Positions 1 to 9,582 of a stretch of 64,000 bases of DNA are shown here, in pieces. The notes beneath the pieces are model-generated. The model had not been told where the DNA came from. It searched no databases and saw nothing but the letters and a program-made list of their open reading frames with translations. This stretch comes from Moesziomyces globuligerus (Eukaryota > Basidiomycota > Ustilaginomycetes > Ustilaginales > Ustilaginaceae). The stretch is taken from positions 310,001 to 374,000 of the forward strand of contig JARVLF010000022.1 in the NCBI GenBank assembly GCA_030849465.1, in the 5' to 3' direction. The translations under genes and the position numbers were made by a program. Position 1 is the first letter of the stretch. Each line of letters starts with the position of its first letter.

Positions 1-2241
1 CGCCGCCGCGGTGGGATCGGTGAAGAACATGGCGCCGAAGCAGCTGATGGCGCCGCCTGCGGCGGTCCAGATGTTCCAGTACTTGAACGAAGGACGGAAG
101 CTGGGAGCGCCGCCTGCCTTGAGCGCACAGGTGGCGAAGCTGAGCGTACCAAAGGTGAGGAGGGTGGTCATGGTGACGAGCTGTGCGATGGTGTTGACGG
201 AATCGACAAAGAGGATGGCCTGGCAGAAGACGTAGGTGACGAGGACGGCGTAGATGGGCGTGTCGCTCACCTCTGTGCCCTGCGCAAAGACGTCGAGCAC
301 GGGAAGCAGATCGTCGCGCGCAATGGCTTGGAGCACCTTGCCGCAGGCCATGACGCCCATGAGCGAGGAGAAGGCGGTGGAAGCGAGCGCACCAAAGGTG
401 ATGACCTGGGGGCTGAGCGCCACATCCGAGACGATGCCGACGTCGACGTAGAACGACTCGCGCTCGATGGTGCCGGCAAAGATGACAAAGCTCAAGAGGT
501 AGACGAGGAAGGTGAAAAGGAGCGAGTAGTTTGTGCCCTTTGGGATGCTCTTGCTGGGTTTACGGAGATCGCCGGACATGGAGGCGCCGGCGAGGATGCC
601 GGTGACGGCGGGGAAGAGCACGCCAAAGACACTCTGCCAATTTTCAGTGTCGGATCCGGTGGAAGAGCCCGCAGCGCCCGATGTGAAGCGGGGGAAGAGG
701 TTGCCGCGAAGCGTGTCCCAAGACCAGCCGGTGTAGTAGGCACCGCGGTCGTCGTCGATAAAGGGTTTTACGGTGAAGGAGGAGATGGGAAGGCTGATGA
801 TGGCGACCGAGAGGATGAGCGCGAGGGCCAAGGTGGCGCGGGCGAAGAGCTTGGAGCCGACGAGGCAGACGATGGCGCTGAGGAGCAAGACGACCGAGCC
901 GTAGAAGAAGGAATACCAAGGGCCTTCGGGGAGGAAGCCGGAGGGGCCTCTGCTCTGGCCAAAGGCGTCGGTGAGGGTCTCTACGAAACCGAGCACGTTC
1001 ATGGCGGCGTTGAGCGCCTGACCAGCAAAGAAGATGAGGCCGATGGAGCCGCCGAACTCGGGACCAAGCGAGCGGGAGATGAGATAGTAGGCACCGCCGC
1101 CTCTGACCTGGCCGTTTGTGCTGATGGCGTTGAGGCTCATGGCGGTGAGGGTATCGATGGCGTAGCTGAGGATGAGAAGGAAGAGGGCGCCGAGCAAGCC
1201 AGCCTGACCGAGGATGAAGCCGAAGCGGAGGAAGAGGATGATGCCGAGGATGTTGAGGCTGACGGGCATGAAGACGCCGTCCCAGGTGCCGAGCTTGCGC
1301 GGGGCCATCTCTGCGGGGCTGATCATGCCGAGGCTCTTCGTACGTGGGAGATGGCCGTTGGAGGCTTGGAGGGGAGGGTCCTGGAAGCCGCTGTTGGAGC
1401 GTGCGGGACGACGGTAGCGTTTGCCGCTGCGGGTCGAGTGGCCGTCCTCGCCCGGACCTGCGTTGCGATCGGAAAAGGAGACGCCCTTGTGCATTCTACG
1501 CGGACGTATTGTGGAGGAGGTGTGGGCGAGGTTGTCGAGCGAGGAGGTCGAGGACGAGAGCGCAGTGGGCGCAGCCGACGATGATATGGACTGCCCAGCA
1601 CCAGCTTCTACAGCATAGGGGAGGTCGGAATAGGCCGATGAGGGATGCGCTGCTGCTGTTGCTGGGGAGGAGGAGGAGGCGGTGGCGGCGGCGGCGATCG
1701 CATCGGGGTTGTCGGCACTGTGCTGAGCGTGTGATGAGGTCTTGTTGGGGGAGAAGGGATTTCCGCTGACGTGTCCGCTATCGAGATCGACATAGTATGC
1801 CGGTCGGGTGCGAGAAGATGGACGGGCCGACTGGCCAAAGTAGTCGCTGGCTGGCGCTTGGGCTTGGGCTTCGGAAGCCATCGTGTCTGGCGTCGCGTTG
1901 CTCGCGTTGCTCGCGTTGCTCGCGTTGCTCGCCATACTCGCTACGCTGCGAGGGCGCGAGGGGCCAGGTTCGGGGAGTTCGGGGCTGTTGCGGCGCGAGT
2001 AGAGCGAGGCGACGCGCTGGCTGCGAGTGTCGTCGGCAGGTCCGAGGTCGCCGAGATCGCGCCTTCGACGGCTGGCGAGCGAGCCGGCTGCCGCGCTGCG
2101 ATGCGCATCGTCGGCATCGTCCGAGTAGAGCTCGTTGTCGTCGCCCGAGGCGATGCCGTCCAGCACGGGCTCTCTGCGGAGCAGCTGGTTCTGCAGCGAG
2201 TCAAAGTCTTGCGACGTTCGACCCGAGACAAAGTGCGACAT
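1..2241 (-). CDS. VHC1: Cation-chloride cotransporter (SLC12/Vhc1 type), 3' end cut by window edge
   Basis: Membrane symporter of the SLC12 family; the fungal member Vhc1 moves K+ and Cl- across the vacuolar membrane. The reading frame opens at an ATG at 2241 and runs 747 codons without a stop to base 1, so the C-terminal part lies outside the window. Residues 1 to about 310 are a disordered cytosolic tail rich in Ser/Ala/Pro, including a short Ala-Ser-Asn run encoded by a 9-bp tandem repeat near 1890-1933. From about residue 316 the conserved core begins with LGTWDGVFMPVSLNILG, followed by FLRFGFILGQAG, GQVRGGGAYYLISRSLGPEFGG and a run of hydrophobic helices; GILAGASMSGDLRKP is also typical of the family. 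No intron is needed. It is divergent from ARP8. An amino-acid permease is the alternative, but the GGGAYYLISR and AGASMSGDL motifs favour SLC12. Confidence 0.87.
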   Translation of the reverse strand, partial: MSHFVSGRTSQDFDSLQNQLLRREPVLDGIASGDDNELYSDDADDAHRSAAAGSLASRRRRDLGDLGPADDTRSQRVASLYSRRNSPELPEPGPSRPRSVASMASNASNASNASNATPDTMASEAQAQAPASDYFGQSARPSSRTRPAYYVDLDSGHVSGNPFSPNKTSSHAQHSADNPDAIAAAATASSSSPATAAAHPSSAYSDLPYAVEAGAGQSISSSAAPTALSSSTSSLDNLAHTSSTIRPRRMHKGVSFSDRNAGPGEDGHSTRSGKRYRRPARSNSGFQDPPLQASNGHLPRTKSLGMISPAEMAPRKLGTWDGVFMPVSLNILGIILFLRFGFILGQAGLLGALFLLILSYAIDTLTAMSLNAISTNGQVRGGGAYYLISRSLGPEFGGSIGLIFFAGQALNAAMNVLGFVETLTDAFGQSRGPSGFLPEGPWYSFFYGSVVLLLSAIVCLVGSKLFARATLALALILSVAIISLPISSFTVKPFIDDDRGAYYTGWSWDTLRGNLFPRFTSGAAGSSTGSDTENWQSVFGVLFPAVTGILAGASMSGDLRKPSKSIPKGTNYSLLFTFLVYLLSFVIFAGTIERESFYVDVGIVSDVALSPQVITFGALASTAFSSLMGVMACGKVLQAIARDDLLPVLDVFAQGTEVSDTPIYAVLVTYVFCQAILFVDSVNTIAQLVTMTTLLTFGTLSFATCALKAGGAPSFRPSFKYWNIWTAAGGAISCFGAMFFTDPTAAA

Positions 2242-3027
2242 GGCTAAGGTTGTTGGGGAAAATGGGGCGTATGCAAATGTGACGGAAGCAGGTCTAGGCA
2301 GGATAACTTCCGATGTAGAGCAAGACAGAAAGTTCCGAGTGAGCGCTAAGCAAGAGTGGCAGTCCAGTGCATGCTAAGTGGGTGTGCGCGGTGCTGAAGA
2401 TGGTCGTGGCTCTCAGGTGCGGTGCATGATCTGGGCGAGGGGTGGGCCGAACAGATGGACCAGAGCGCGCAGCCGTCGACGGAAGAGCCGATGCGGTGGG
2501 CTGATGCGGTGGTGTGCTGGACGGATGTGATCTTGTGGAGCGAGCCCCGACGAGGATGAATGCTGCGTCCATTCCAGGGTCCGAGCGCTGGGCGCGATTT
2601 TGGCTCTCGGATCGGGTCCCCGCCCAGTCAGTCACTCGAACACACTCTGGCTTGGCGTAGCACATCCCATCCATCCGGACTGGCTTGCCTCATGCAGGGA
2701 CTAGGGGGGAGGCAAGCTCAGCTAGAAGCTGCGCTCTTGCGCCAATGCACAAGGCTGAGCCTTCGTCGTTGGCGTTCCCATGTCGGCGCGGCACAAGCAG
2801 TGTGGTGTCTGTCGCTTTCCCCGATGCCTTCAGCGCGTCTGCTGCCCGCGGCTGCAATTGTGGATATTTATATTTCGCACCAGCCCGCGTCGAGCCAGAA
2901 GCTTTGGCTTCGGAAGCGAGCCGTTACTGTCGTTGCGACTGCAGACGACTCGCTCCCAACCTTGCCCTTCCGCCTTGATCGCGCTCGTTTGTCACCTCCA
3001 CGATCCTCCGCCACTGCCATCGTCAAC
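2242..3027. promoter_or_regulatory. Divergent intergenic region between VHC1-like gene and ARP8
   Basis: 786 bp between two start codons that point away from each other, so it should hold both promoters. A TATA-like AT stretch (atatttatat, 2864-2873) lies about 155 bp before the ARP8 ATG in otherwise GC-rich DNA. The ARP8 frame stays open upstream to 2560, but that extension has no family-like sequence and contains the TATA-like stretch, so I treat it as non-coding. Confidence 0.5.
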
Positions 3028-5703
3028 ATGCCGCCCAAGAAGGTCTCGCTGCCCTCCAATCCGCCCCCGGACCCCTCGCAGAGCATCCCGCTCCAGTACA
3101 CCACCTTCTTCTCCGTCGCGCCGCTCAACGCCAAGAACGTCGCCTCCTCCTACCTCAAGACAGAAGCGCAGACCTGGATCCACCGTGCTCAGGCCGCGTC
3201 CCAGTCGCTCCCGCACTCCAAAAAGAGGCGGTTGGACGCTCTCAAGGATGCCAACGACGCACCCGATGCTAGCATGAACCTCGACTACGAAGACGACGAC
3301 GACCTCGATGCAGACGACGCCGACAAGGAGGCAGCAGAGAACACTCCCGCACACCGCACCATCGTCATCCATCCAGGCTCCGAATCGCTTCGTCTCGGCC
3401 GCGCCACAGACCTCTTTCCCATCACCATCCCCAGCGTCATTGCTCGCCGTCCCAGGAAGCCCGCACCACCAGCTTCTTCCTCCACGCCGCCTGCGAGGGC
3501 TCAGCAGCAGGCTGGTCAGAGTACAAACGGGTCTGCGCCACCGCTCAATGGCGAGCAAGGAGATGTCGAGATGACCGACATTGCTGCCGAATCGACCGAG
3601 GACTCGGACAAGGTGGAAGCCGACCAGGCCACCGAGGGAGATGCTGCCAAGTCGTTGCGCAAGAATCCTCGAAGATCGGCGACCAACGCGGCCCCCAGCG
3701 AAGAGCCGGCCTCGGACGCTTCGGACCACGAGTCGGATGTCGCACCGAAGCGGTCGCTCGCAGAAGGCATAGAGTCGATCCGCAACGATCTCCGTGCCAT
3801 CATGCGCCAGGAGAAGCTGCGCTCCGTCGGCAACGCAAAGAACCTCGCGGCCAACTACAACGACAGCAGCCAGCCCGAGGACGTCCCGGAGCACAACGAC
3901 CTCTTTGGCCTGCAGTGGACCGACGAAGACCCCGGCGGCGACAATCAGGTGCTGGTAGGCGAGCAGGCGCTTCGGCTCGCCTGCTTCTCCCTCCCCAAGA
4001 CCGCCGAGCCCAAGCAGCAACAACGGCGACAGCAGCAGCCCCAAGCCACGGCGGTCAAGCCACTCTCACCGCCAGACGTAGAGCGACCCTGGACCCTCTT
4101 CCGCCCCTTCCAGCGCGGAACGCTCGACCTCAACACGTACGAGCAGCACTACGGTGCCTCGGCCGCCGTCCATGCGCTACTGGGCGACGTGCGCTGCATC
4201 CTCGAGCAGGCCATCACTGCGCCCCCGGAGGACACCGAGGAGCGCCAGGAGACCGGCAAGGTCGCGCCCGTCGGCCTCGGCATCCCCCGCAGCGAATTCG
4301 GCAGCTGCACCGTGATCCTCATCCTGCCGGACCTCTTCTGCCGATCCGACGTCAAGGCGCTCACCGAGCTGCTCCTCGTCGACATGGGCTTCGCCCAGGC
4401 GTGCATCCAGCAGGAGAGCGTGTGTGCGACCTTTGGCGCGGGCCTCTCGACCGGTTGCGTGGTCGATCTGGGTGCCGAAAAGATCTCGGTCTCGTGCGTC
4501 GAGGAAGGCCTCATCCTGCCCGAGACGCGCGTCCAGCTCGCCTACGGTGGCGCGGATCTGACGCGCTTCCTGGGCGAACTGCTGGTGCGCGCCAAGTTCC
4601 CCTATCGCGAGGTCGAGCTGCGCGCCAGCGTCGCCGACGGCATGCTGCTGGACGAGCTCAAGCGCAGGCTGGTCACGCTCAATCCGGCCGATGTTGGACT
4701 CAACATCCACGACTTCTACCTCAGGCTGCCGTCGCGCCCGACGATGAAGTACCTCTTCCGCACGTACGACGAGCTGATCCTCGGACCCATGAGTCTCTTT
4801 GATCCGTCCGTCTTCGATCTGGACGCCAAGAACACGCTCAAGCGCAAGGCGCGCGGCGGGTATGCGGATGACGAGGCGGAGGATGGCGTCGCCGAAGACT
4901 CGCCCGAGCTCAGCGTCCCGCGTGGCTGGGACCTGCCCGTGACGGCGGCCATGACGAGCTGCGTCAAGCACCTGCTGCCGCCTCCACCAGCTCCCGTAGC
5001 TGCCGTGACCGCACCCGCTGCTGCCTCGGCTCCTGACACGGGCGCCGTCGCCTCGGAAGCCGGCACGCCCGCGCCTCCCGACGAAAAGGCCAAGGCCAAG
5101 CCGGAAGCGGCGAATACCGGCAGCGCGATGCCCTCGCGAGCCACGTCGCCCTCGGCGACGGCCAAGCCCGACGCTGCGGACGGCAGCGTGCTCGCCTCGG
5201 CCGATCCGTCTGCGCGCCCCTCGCCCGTGCCGGCGAGCGCTGCAGTCGCACAACCGACGACACCGGCCGTCCCGGCCGCGGCGACGGGTCCAACGATCGA
5301 CATCCACCACGAGGCGGGCAAGACGGCGCTGGACGCGGCCGTGTTCCACGCGCTGCTGACGTCGGTGGGCTCGAGCGGCTCGGACGACCGCGTGCGCAAG
5401 ATGGCTGCCAACATCCTCTGCGTCGGCGGCACGGCGCGCATCCCCGGTCTCGCTGCGGCGCTCGAGGCGCGGCTCGCGGCCATGTTTGCCAACCACTATG
5501 CGACGACGATGGGTGATGCGGGCGCTGCGCCCAAGGTGACCGTGATCCCGCCGCCGCGCGAGATGGATCCGCAGGTGCTGGCGTGGAAGGGCATGTCGGT
5601 GTTCGCGCGCCTCGATGCAGCGGCGCAGGAGCTGTGCCTGCGCAGGGAGGATTGGATGCTCTTCGGATGGAGGGCGCTCAAGGAGAAGACGCTCTTCCTC
5701 TGA
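3028..5703 (+). CDS. ARP8: Actin-related protein Arp8, INO80 chromatin remodeller subunit
   Basis: Nuclear actin-related protein that helps the INO80 complex bind nucleosomes and linker DNA. The 891-residue product starts at the ATG at 3028 (MPPKKVSLPSNPPP, preceded by a CAAC context). The actin-fold start is visible at about residues 110-140 (TIVIHPGSESLRLGRATDLFP). An acidic, low-complexity insert follows, then FGLQWTDEDPGGDNQVLVGEQAL, and later the phosphate-binding-like block with STGCVVDLGAEKISVSCVEEG and LAYGGADLTRFLGELL. A long Ala/Pro/Thr-rich insertion occupies roughly residues 650-755. The C-terminal actin part resumes with NILCVGGTARIPGLAAALEARL and ends VFARLDAAAQELCLRREDWMLFGWRALKEK, as in Arp8 proteins. 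Large insertions relative to actin are normal for Arp8. Single exon. Confidence 0.9.
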   Translation: MPPKKVSLPSNPPPDPSQSIPLQYTTFFSVAPLNAKNVASSYLKTEAQTWIHRAQAASQSLPHSKKRRLDALKDANDAPDASMNLDYEDDDDLDADDADKEAAENTPAHRTIVIHPGSESLRLGRATDLFPITIPSVIARRPRKPAPPASSSTPPARAQQQAGQSTNGSAPPLNGEQGDVEMTDIAAESTEDSDKVEADQATEGDAAKSLRKNPRRSATNAAPSEEPASDASDHESDVAPKRSLAEGIESIRNDLRAIMRQEKLRSVGNAKNLAANYNDSSQPEDVPEHNDLFGLQWTDEDPGGDNQVLVGEQALRLACFSLPKTAEPKQQQRRQQQPQATAVKPLSPPDVERPWTLFRPFQRGTLDLNTYEQHYGASAAVHALLGDVRCILEQAITAPPEDTEERQETGKVAPVGLGIPRSEFGSCTVILILPDLFCRSDVKALTELLLVDMGFAQACIQQESVCATFGAGLSTGCVVDLGAEKISVSCVEEGLILPETRVQLAYGGADLTRFLGELLVRAKFPYREVELRASVADGMLLDELKRRLVTLNPADVGLNIHDFYLRLPSRPTMKYLFRTYDELILGPMSLFDPSVFDLDAKNTLKRKARGGYADDEAEDGVAEDSPELSVPRGWDLPVTAAMTSCVKHLLPPPPAPVAAVTAPAAASAPDTGAVASEAGTPAPPDEKAKAKPEAANTGSAMPSRATSPSATAKPDAADGSVLASADPSARPSPVPASAAVAQPTTPAVPAAATGPTIDIHHEAGKTALDAAVFHALLTSVGSSGSDDRVRKMAANILCVGGTARIPGLAAALEARLAAMFANHYATTMGDAGAAPKVTVIPPPREMDPQVLAWKGMSVFARLDAAAQELCLRREDWMLFGWRALKEKTLFL

Positions 5704-5979
5704 ATCCCGCACAGGCCACGCACGGCCCAATACCAAAGTGTGGTTGCCAACAAAGCTCAAGGACTGTGTGGCATGTGTCGTGATGAGCGAGTCGATGGGG
5801 TGAGGAGGTGGAGGCTTCGAGGTGTGGGGCTTTTTTGGGTGTTGGTTTGAAGGAAAGCGCTTGTGGATTTCTCCACATGCGCGGGGGGAGGATGTCTCGT
5901 TCTGGTCGGTCACGACCACCACTCCGTACTCAGCACTCGGCACTCAGCACTCGACACTAGGACTCGGACAACAGCCGGA

Positions 5980-7290
5980 ATGGACGCGGGCACACACGAT
6001 GCGGACCTTGCTCAGCCTACCGCTGCTACGGCTGCAGCTGCTCACGCCGCTCCTTCCGATGGGGCCAGTAGAGCCGCTGGGGAGTTGAGGATTCCTGCGT
6101 TGGGCGAGAGCTCGTTGATGGGCGAGTTGCCGACTACGGATCCGCTCTCGATGCTGGTCTCGAAGCATCTGCCAGTTCATCTTCGACCTGTCCGCGATCT
6201 TTCGGGTCAATGGCCGTCGTTTTCCGTCTCTGGTTCATCGGAAGGGGTGGAGGGAGTAACTGCGGAGGCGGTTGAGGAAGCGGTAGCGATGAATGCATGG
6301 CGAAAGATCGCCTCTCTCTGCCGATCGACTCTGGAGGCGTATTCTCGCGCATGTGGATTGGACGACGAGGTGATGCGGGTTGAGGAGGTCTTGCAGTGGT
6401 GGAGTATCCGACTCTACTCGCTCGCACGGTTGCGCTTGTATTCCATGTTACGCACCGAGTTGGCGGGGCTGTGGGATGTGCTCACGACCGAGAACGGAGG
6501 TGTGGTGGTGATCGATCGAGTCGAAGTTCCGTTTGGACTGTTGGTGCTACGTGCAACCGAACCCAAGTATAGAGGAGAGGCAAGAACGACAGTCGAACAA
6601 TACACACTCCTGATCAGGATGTGTAAACAACGTGCAGCCTCGCAGCCTACAAGAGCCGAGGTGTGGAAGTCAAGAGCGCTTCGTGTGGCGACCATGTTGG
6701 CTACAACGTTGGCGGAGGGGAAGGACTACAATGCAGCAATCGACCTACTCGATCCATTACTCGACCAAACCCTCCATGCGAAAGAGGATGTTGGGGACCG
6801 GGTTGGACTTGTGGTTGTAGCCGCACGCATCTGGATCCAAGCAGGCGATACCCCCACCGCCCTCTCGCTCCTCCAACGTGCCTCGACGCTACTTGACCCG
6901 CAACATCCAGGCCAGCTCCACATCCACCATGCCAAATCCCTCATCGACACCATCGATGGCAACTTGAACACCTCCACCGACGTCCCCAACTCGAACGCGG
7001 CCAAGCCGAACGAGGTGACAATGATGCAGGTGGTGGAAAATCTCAATGCGGCGGTAAGGCTCTTCTACCAAGCACAGCTCGACAGCGCCATCGGAACGCT
7101 CGATCAACAGCTCCACCACCATCCTGCGCTCATCGCCTCCGCGGATCCGGTGGTGTTCAACGCGGCGACGCTGTACGAACTCGCCGCGGGCGCGGAATCG
7201 CACGTCGTGGCGCGCAAACGCGACCTCCTAGCCACCATCGCCCGCTGGGCACCTGAACCAGGCCCCTCGAACTCCACCTTCAAGCTCTAA
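5980..7290 (+). CDS. TRAPPC12-like TPR protein (TRAPP tethering complex)
   Basis: Probable homologue of TRAPPC12, a tetratricopeptide-repeat subunit of the TRAPP III tethering complex acting in ER-Golgi traffic and autophagy. The ATG at 5980 gives 436 residues; an in-frame extension to 5863 is low-complexity and lacks an ATG. Conserved-looking blocks are HLPVHLRPVRDLSGQWPSF (about 60-80), AWRKIASLCRSTLEAY, VPFGLLVLRATEPKYRGE and helical TPR-like repeats (LATTLAEGKDYNAAIDLLDPLL; WIQAGDTPTALSLLQRASTLL; LNAAVRLFYQAQLDSAIGTL) up to the C-terminus. It lies 276 bp downstream of ARP8 on the same strand. The first 45 residues are Ala/Thr-rich and probably disordered. Another TPR protein cannot be excluded; the PFGLLVLRA block before the TPRs is the main reason for the call. 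Confidence 0.62.
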   Translation: MDAGTHDADLAQPTAATAAAAHAAPSDGASRAAGELRIPALGESSLMGELPTTDPLSMLVSKHLPVHLRPVRDLSGQWPSFSVSGSSEGVEGVTAEAVEEAVAMNAWRKIASLCRSTLEAYSRACGLDDEVMRVEEVLQWWSIRLYSLARLRLYSMLRTELAGLWDVLTTENGGVVVIDRVEVPFGLLVLRATEPKYRGEARTTVEQYTLLIRMCKQRAASQPTRAEVWKSRALRVATMLATTLAEGKDYNAAIDLLDPLLDQTLHAKEDVGDRVGLVVVAARIWIQAGDTPTALSLLQRASTLLDPQHPGQLHIHHAKSLIDTIDGNLNTSTDVPNSNAAKPNEVTMMQVVENLNAAVRLFYQAQLDSAIGTLDQQLHHHPALIASADPVVFNAATLYELAAGAESHVVARKRDLLATIARWAPEPGPSNSTFKL

Positions 7291-7373
7291 CTCCCCTCCC
7301 CCTTTTCCCCAAGATTTGTGTAGAGGGTAAGATTGCGGGTACAAATACAGGCTTATGAGGGTGCGCAGAAAGG

Positions 7374-7980
7374 CTAGTCGAGTTTTTCCACTACGGGCAC
7401 CAGGGAGGGGGGAGGCAAAGCGATGAGAGTTTATCCAAAGTAGTCACGAGAGGAGAGTGGTGTGGGGATGGAGCTTACGTTGGTCGAGGCGGGCGAGGAC
7501 GACGTGTTTGGAGGTTTCCTCGATCTCGCCTGCGAGGAAGACTTCGTCGAGGATGGCGTAGACCTTGTAAAAGTTGAAGACGAGGTCGAGTTCGCAGACG
7601 TTGCCGAAAAACGCATCGAGCACCTCGACGAAGAGGTGGATCGCCTCGAGGTAGGCGAGTTCGTTGTCGTTCGCGTCGACGCACACGCAGAAGAACAGCC
7701 CCGCATACCGTCGATACACCAACTTGTAGTTGCGAAACTACAACCAACCACCAACACCACAGACGACCATTAGCCAAAAAAAAAGGTAAGAAAAGAGCTA
7801 GGGGGGATGGGGGGTGGTGCTTACTTCGACAAAGTTGCTTTGGTACTTTTGGTCGCGCGGGGCGATGAGACGATGCACCTCACCGCGCAGCCGCACCTTT
7901 TCCTCGTCGTCGTACGGTACGTAGAACTTGCTCAGGCGCGTCTTGCCCTGCCGGTTCTGCACGAGGATGAACCGGATCAT
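7374..7980 (-). CDS. APS2: AP-2 clathrin adaptor sigma (small) subunit, three exons with a 17-nt last exon
   Basis: Small chain of the AP-2 complex, which couples cargo to clathrin at the plasma membrane. Exons read 7980-7825, 7737-7479 and 7390-7374, giving 143 residues, the family length. Exon 1 begins [20 protein letters not shown] and ends with NFVE. Exon 2 continues [20 protein letters not shown], then [20 protein letters not shown] and [20 protein letters not shown]. The last exon is only 17 nt and supplies LEKLD plus the stop. Introns are 87 and 88 nt with GTAAG donors and TAG acceptors. The frame is open a few codons upstream of MIRF, but every AP small chain starts at this motif. NFVEF and [14 protein letters not shown] point to AP-2 rather than AP-1 sigma. 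Confidence 0.93.
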
Positions 7981-8511
7981 CGTGCTGCGCTCTCCCACCA
8001 GCGGCTCTGCCTAGGCCCAGCGTCCAAGTTGCGGTTTTGCAGGAGGAAAGCGCGGATTCGAGCGGGCCGAGGCGCGTGTGGATCGAGTGGTGGTACGGTC
8101 CCAAACGTCGAGACCAAGACGGTGCAAGAGCGACAGGTAGGGATGGCGAGGATGGGAAACAAAGGGAGCCCGCAGCCAAGAGGACCCTGTGTGGAGTGCT
8201 GGCGGGCGCATCTGAACCGTGCATCGCATCGAATCGGCCGGGTCCTAGTTTAGGTCTAACACTGATTGCGATTTTTTGAGAAGAAATGCGAATGGCGCCA
8301 GCTCAGCTGCGCCAGCCTTGTTCATGTGGCGCTTGGCCAGGGCGTGAGCAGGGCGTGAGCAGGGCGTGAGCTGGATGAGGTGGAGCCCGACTGGCAGCGC
8401 GTGGGGACGAGGCGGATGTCGGAGCGTCAAGTTGCACCCTGGGCAGTCTTGGTCGCCTTCGCCTTTGCTCCATCATCTCGGCGTTGATCCACCGTGTCGG
8501 GCTGTACAAAG
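7981..8511. promoter_or_regulatory. Divergent intergenic region APS2 / SEC72
   Basis: 531 bp between divergent starts. It contains an exact three-fold tandem of a 10-bp unit (agggcgtgagc) around 8339-8371. No coding or RNA gene was recognised. Confidence 0.4.
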
Positions 8512-9150
8512 ATGAATGCAGGACCACAGCAAGGACCGCCTGCGCCTACGGCGGAGCAGCTGGCCATCACCGATGCCGGGTTTCAGCAGGTGCCGCTCGC
8601 GCTCGACGCCGAGACGCATACGCTGCAGACGCCGATCGCCTCGCTGGATCTGACGGTGCTCAACGCGCTGATCCGGTCGATCAAAGGACTGCCACCCAAC
8701 GTGGCGTTTCCGCCGCCTCCGAATGCGATTGCGCCGCAGAGGTCGATGGCGATCAACCAGGCCAAGGAGCACGGCAACACGGCGTACCGCAACCGTGACT
8801 GGGCCGAGGCGGTCAAGATGTATACGCTCGCCATCGACGTCGCCGCGTCGCGTCCGCTGTGGGAAGCGAACCAGGTGGCGCGCGACGAACTCAGCTTGTG
8901 CCTTGCCAACCGCTCGGCTGCATTCGCCAGCTGCGAAGATTGGATCGGCGCGCTCTGCGACGCAGAGGCCGTCACGCAGCTCAAGAAACCCTGGCCAAAG
9001 GGTCACTACCGAAAGGGCAAGGCGCTCGTCGGCCTCGAGAGATGGTCCGAGGCCAGGCAGGCGTTTGAGCTAGGCCTCCAGTTCGACCCGGACAACAGCG
9101 ACCTCAAACAGGCCCTCGCCGAATTGCCAGCTAGCAAGAACCAACTCTAA
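8512..9150 (+). CDS. SEC72: Sec72-like TPR subunit of the Sec62/Sec63 translocon complex
   Basis: TPR protein of the ER membrane Sec62/Sec63 complex that supports post-translational protein import and docks cytosolic Hsp70. The ATG at 8512 gives 212 residues (MNAGPQQGPPAPTAEQL). The N-terminal part has LDAETHTLQTPIASLDLTVLN, as in fungal Sec72. TPR helices start with MAINQAKEHGNTAYRNRDW (about residue 78), followed by AVKMYTLAIDVAASRPLWE, ELSLCLANRSAAFASCEDW and PWPKGHYRKGKALVGLERW. The short W-x-W/PWSKG-type signature separates Sec72 from general Hsp70/90 co-chaperones. No transmembrane segment is seen, which fits a peripheral subunit held by Sec63/Sec71. Single exon. Confidence 0.82.
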   Translation: MNAGPQQGPPAPTAEQLAITDAGFQQVPLALDAETHTLQTPIASLDLTVLNALIRSIKGLPPNVAFPPPPNAIAPQRSMAINQAKEHGNTAYRNRDWAEAVKMYTLAIDVAASRPLWEANQVARDELSLCLANRSAAFASCEDWIGALCDAEAVTQLKKPWPKGHYRKGKALVGLERWSEARQAFELGLQFDPDNSDLKQALAELPASKNQL

Positions 9151-9582
9151 CCTCGCGCCTCTTACTCCCAATTCCCCCAGATCGTTGCTCTCACATCCCC
9201 CTCCCCCGGGCTGAGAACTCGCGGTTCGGCAGGTCCGAGGCTTCATACCGCCGCCGGGGACCTTGTCCGTCTTGTACTTTTATTCCCTCTCACACAACGC
9301 ACGCGCGCCCCCCGCGAAATGCATCTTGACGAAACGCTTCTGCTCAGAATCGCACGCTTCTCGCGGCTCAGAGTGTGCACATCGGGGCGGCTAGATGCCG
9401 AATGTCGGAACTGCGCCATGTCGGATGCTCGCCGACTCGGGCGCGGCAAGTCGAGTGTGGGAAACAGGCTGGGGTTTAGGATTGAGAACCGACAAGGCTG
9501 CGACAGAACGGTCGTATGGAGACAAAGACGCGATGCTCGGAAGCGGCCCGAAGACGCCAAGGTTGGGCGAGCGTTGGCGAGA
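9151..9582. other. Convergent 3' intergenic region SEC72 / NUXM
   Basis: 432 bp between two converging stop codons; it should hold both 3' UTRs. I see no gene, repeat or RNA in it. Confidence 0.4.

Noticed and set aside
328..1584. 418-codon Glu/Gly/Ala-rich open frame on the + strand
   Set aside because: Antisense shadow of the SLC12-type transporter.
4177..5943. 588-codon open frame on the minus strand opposite ARP8
   Set aside because: Arg/His/Gly-rich antisense shadow of ARP8.
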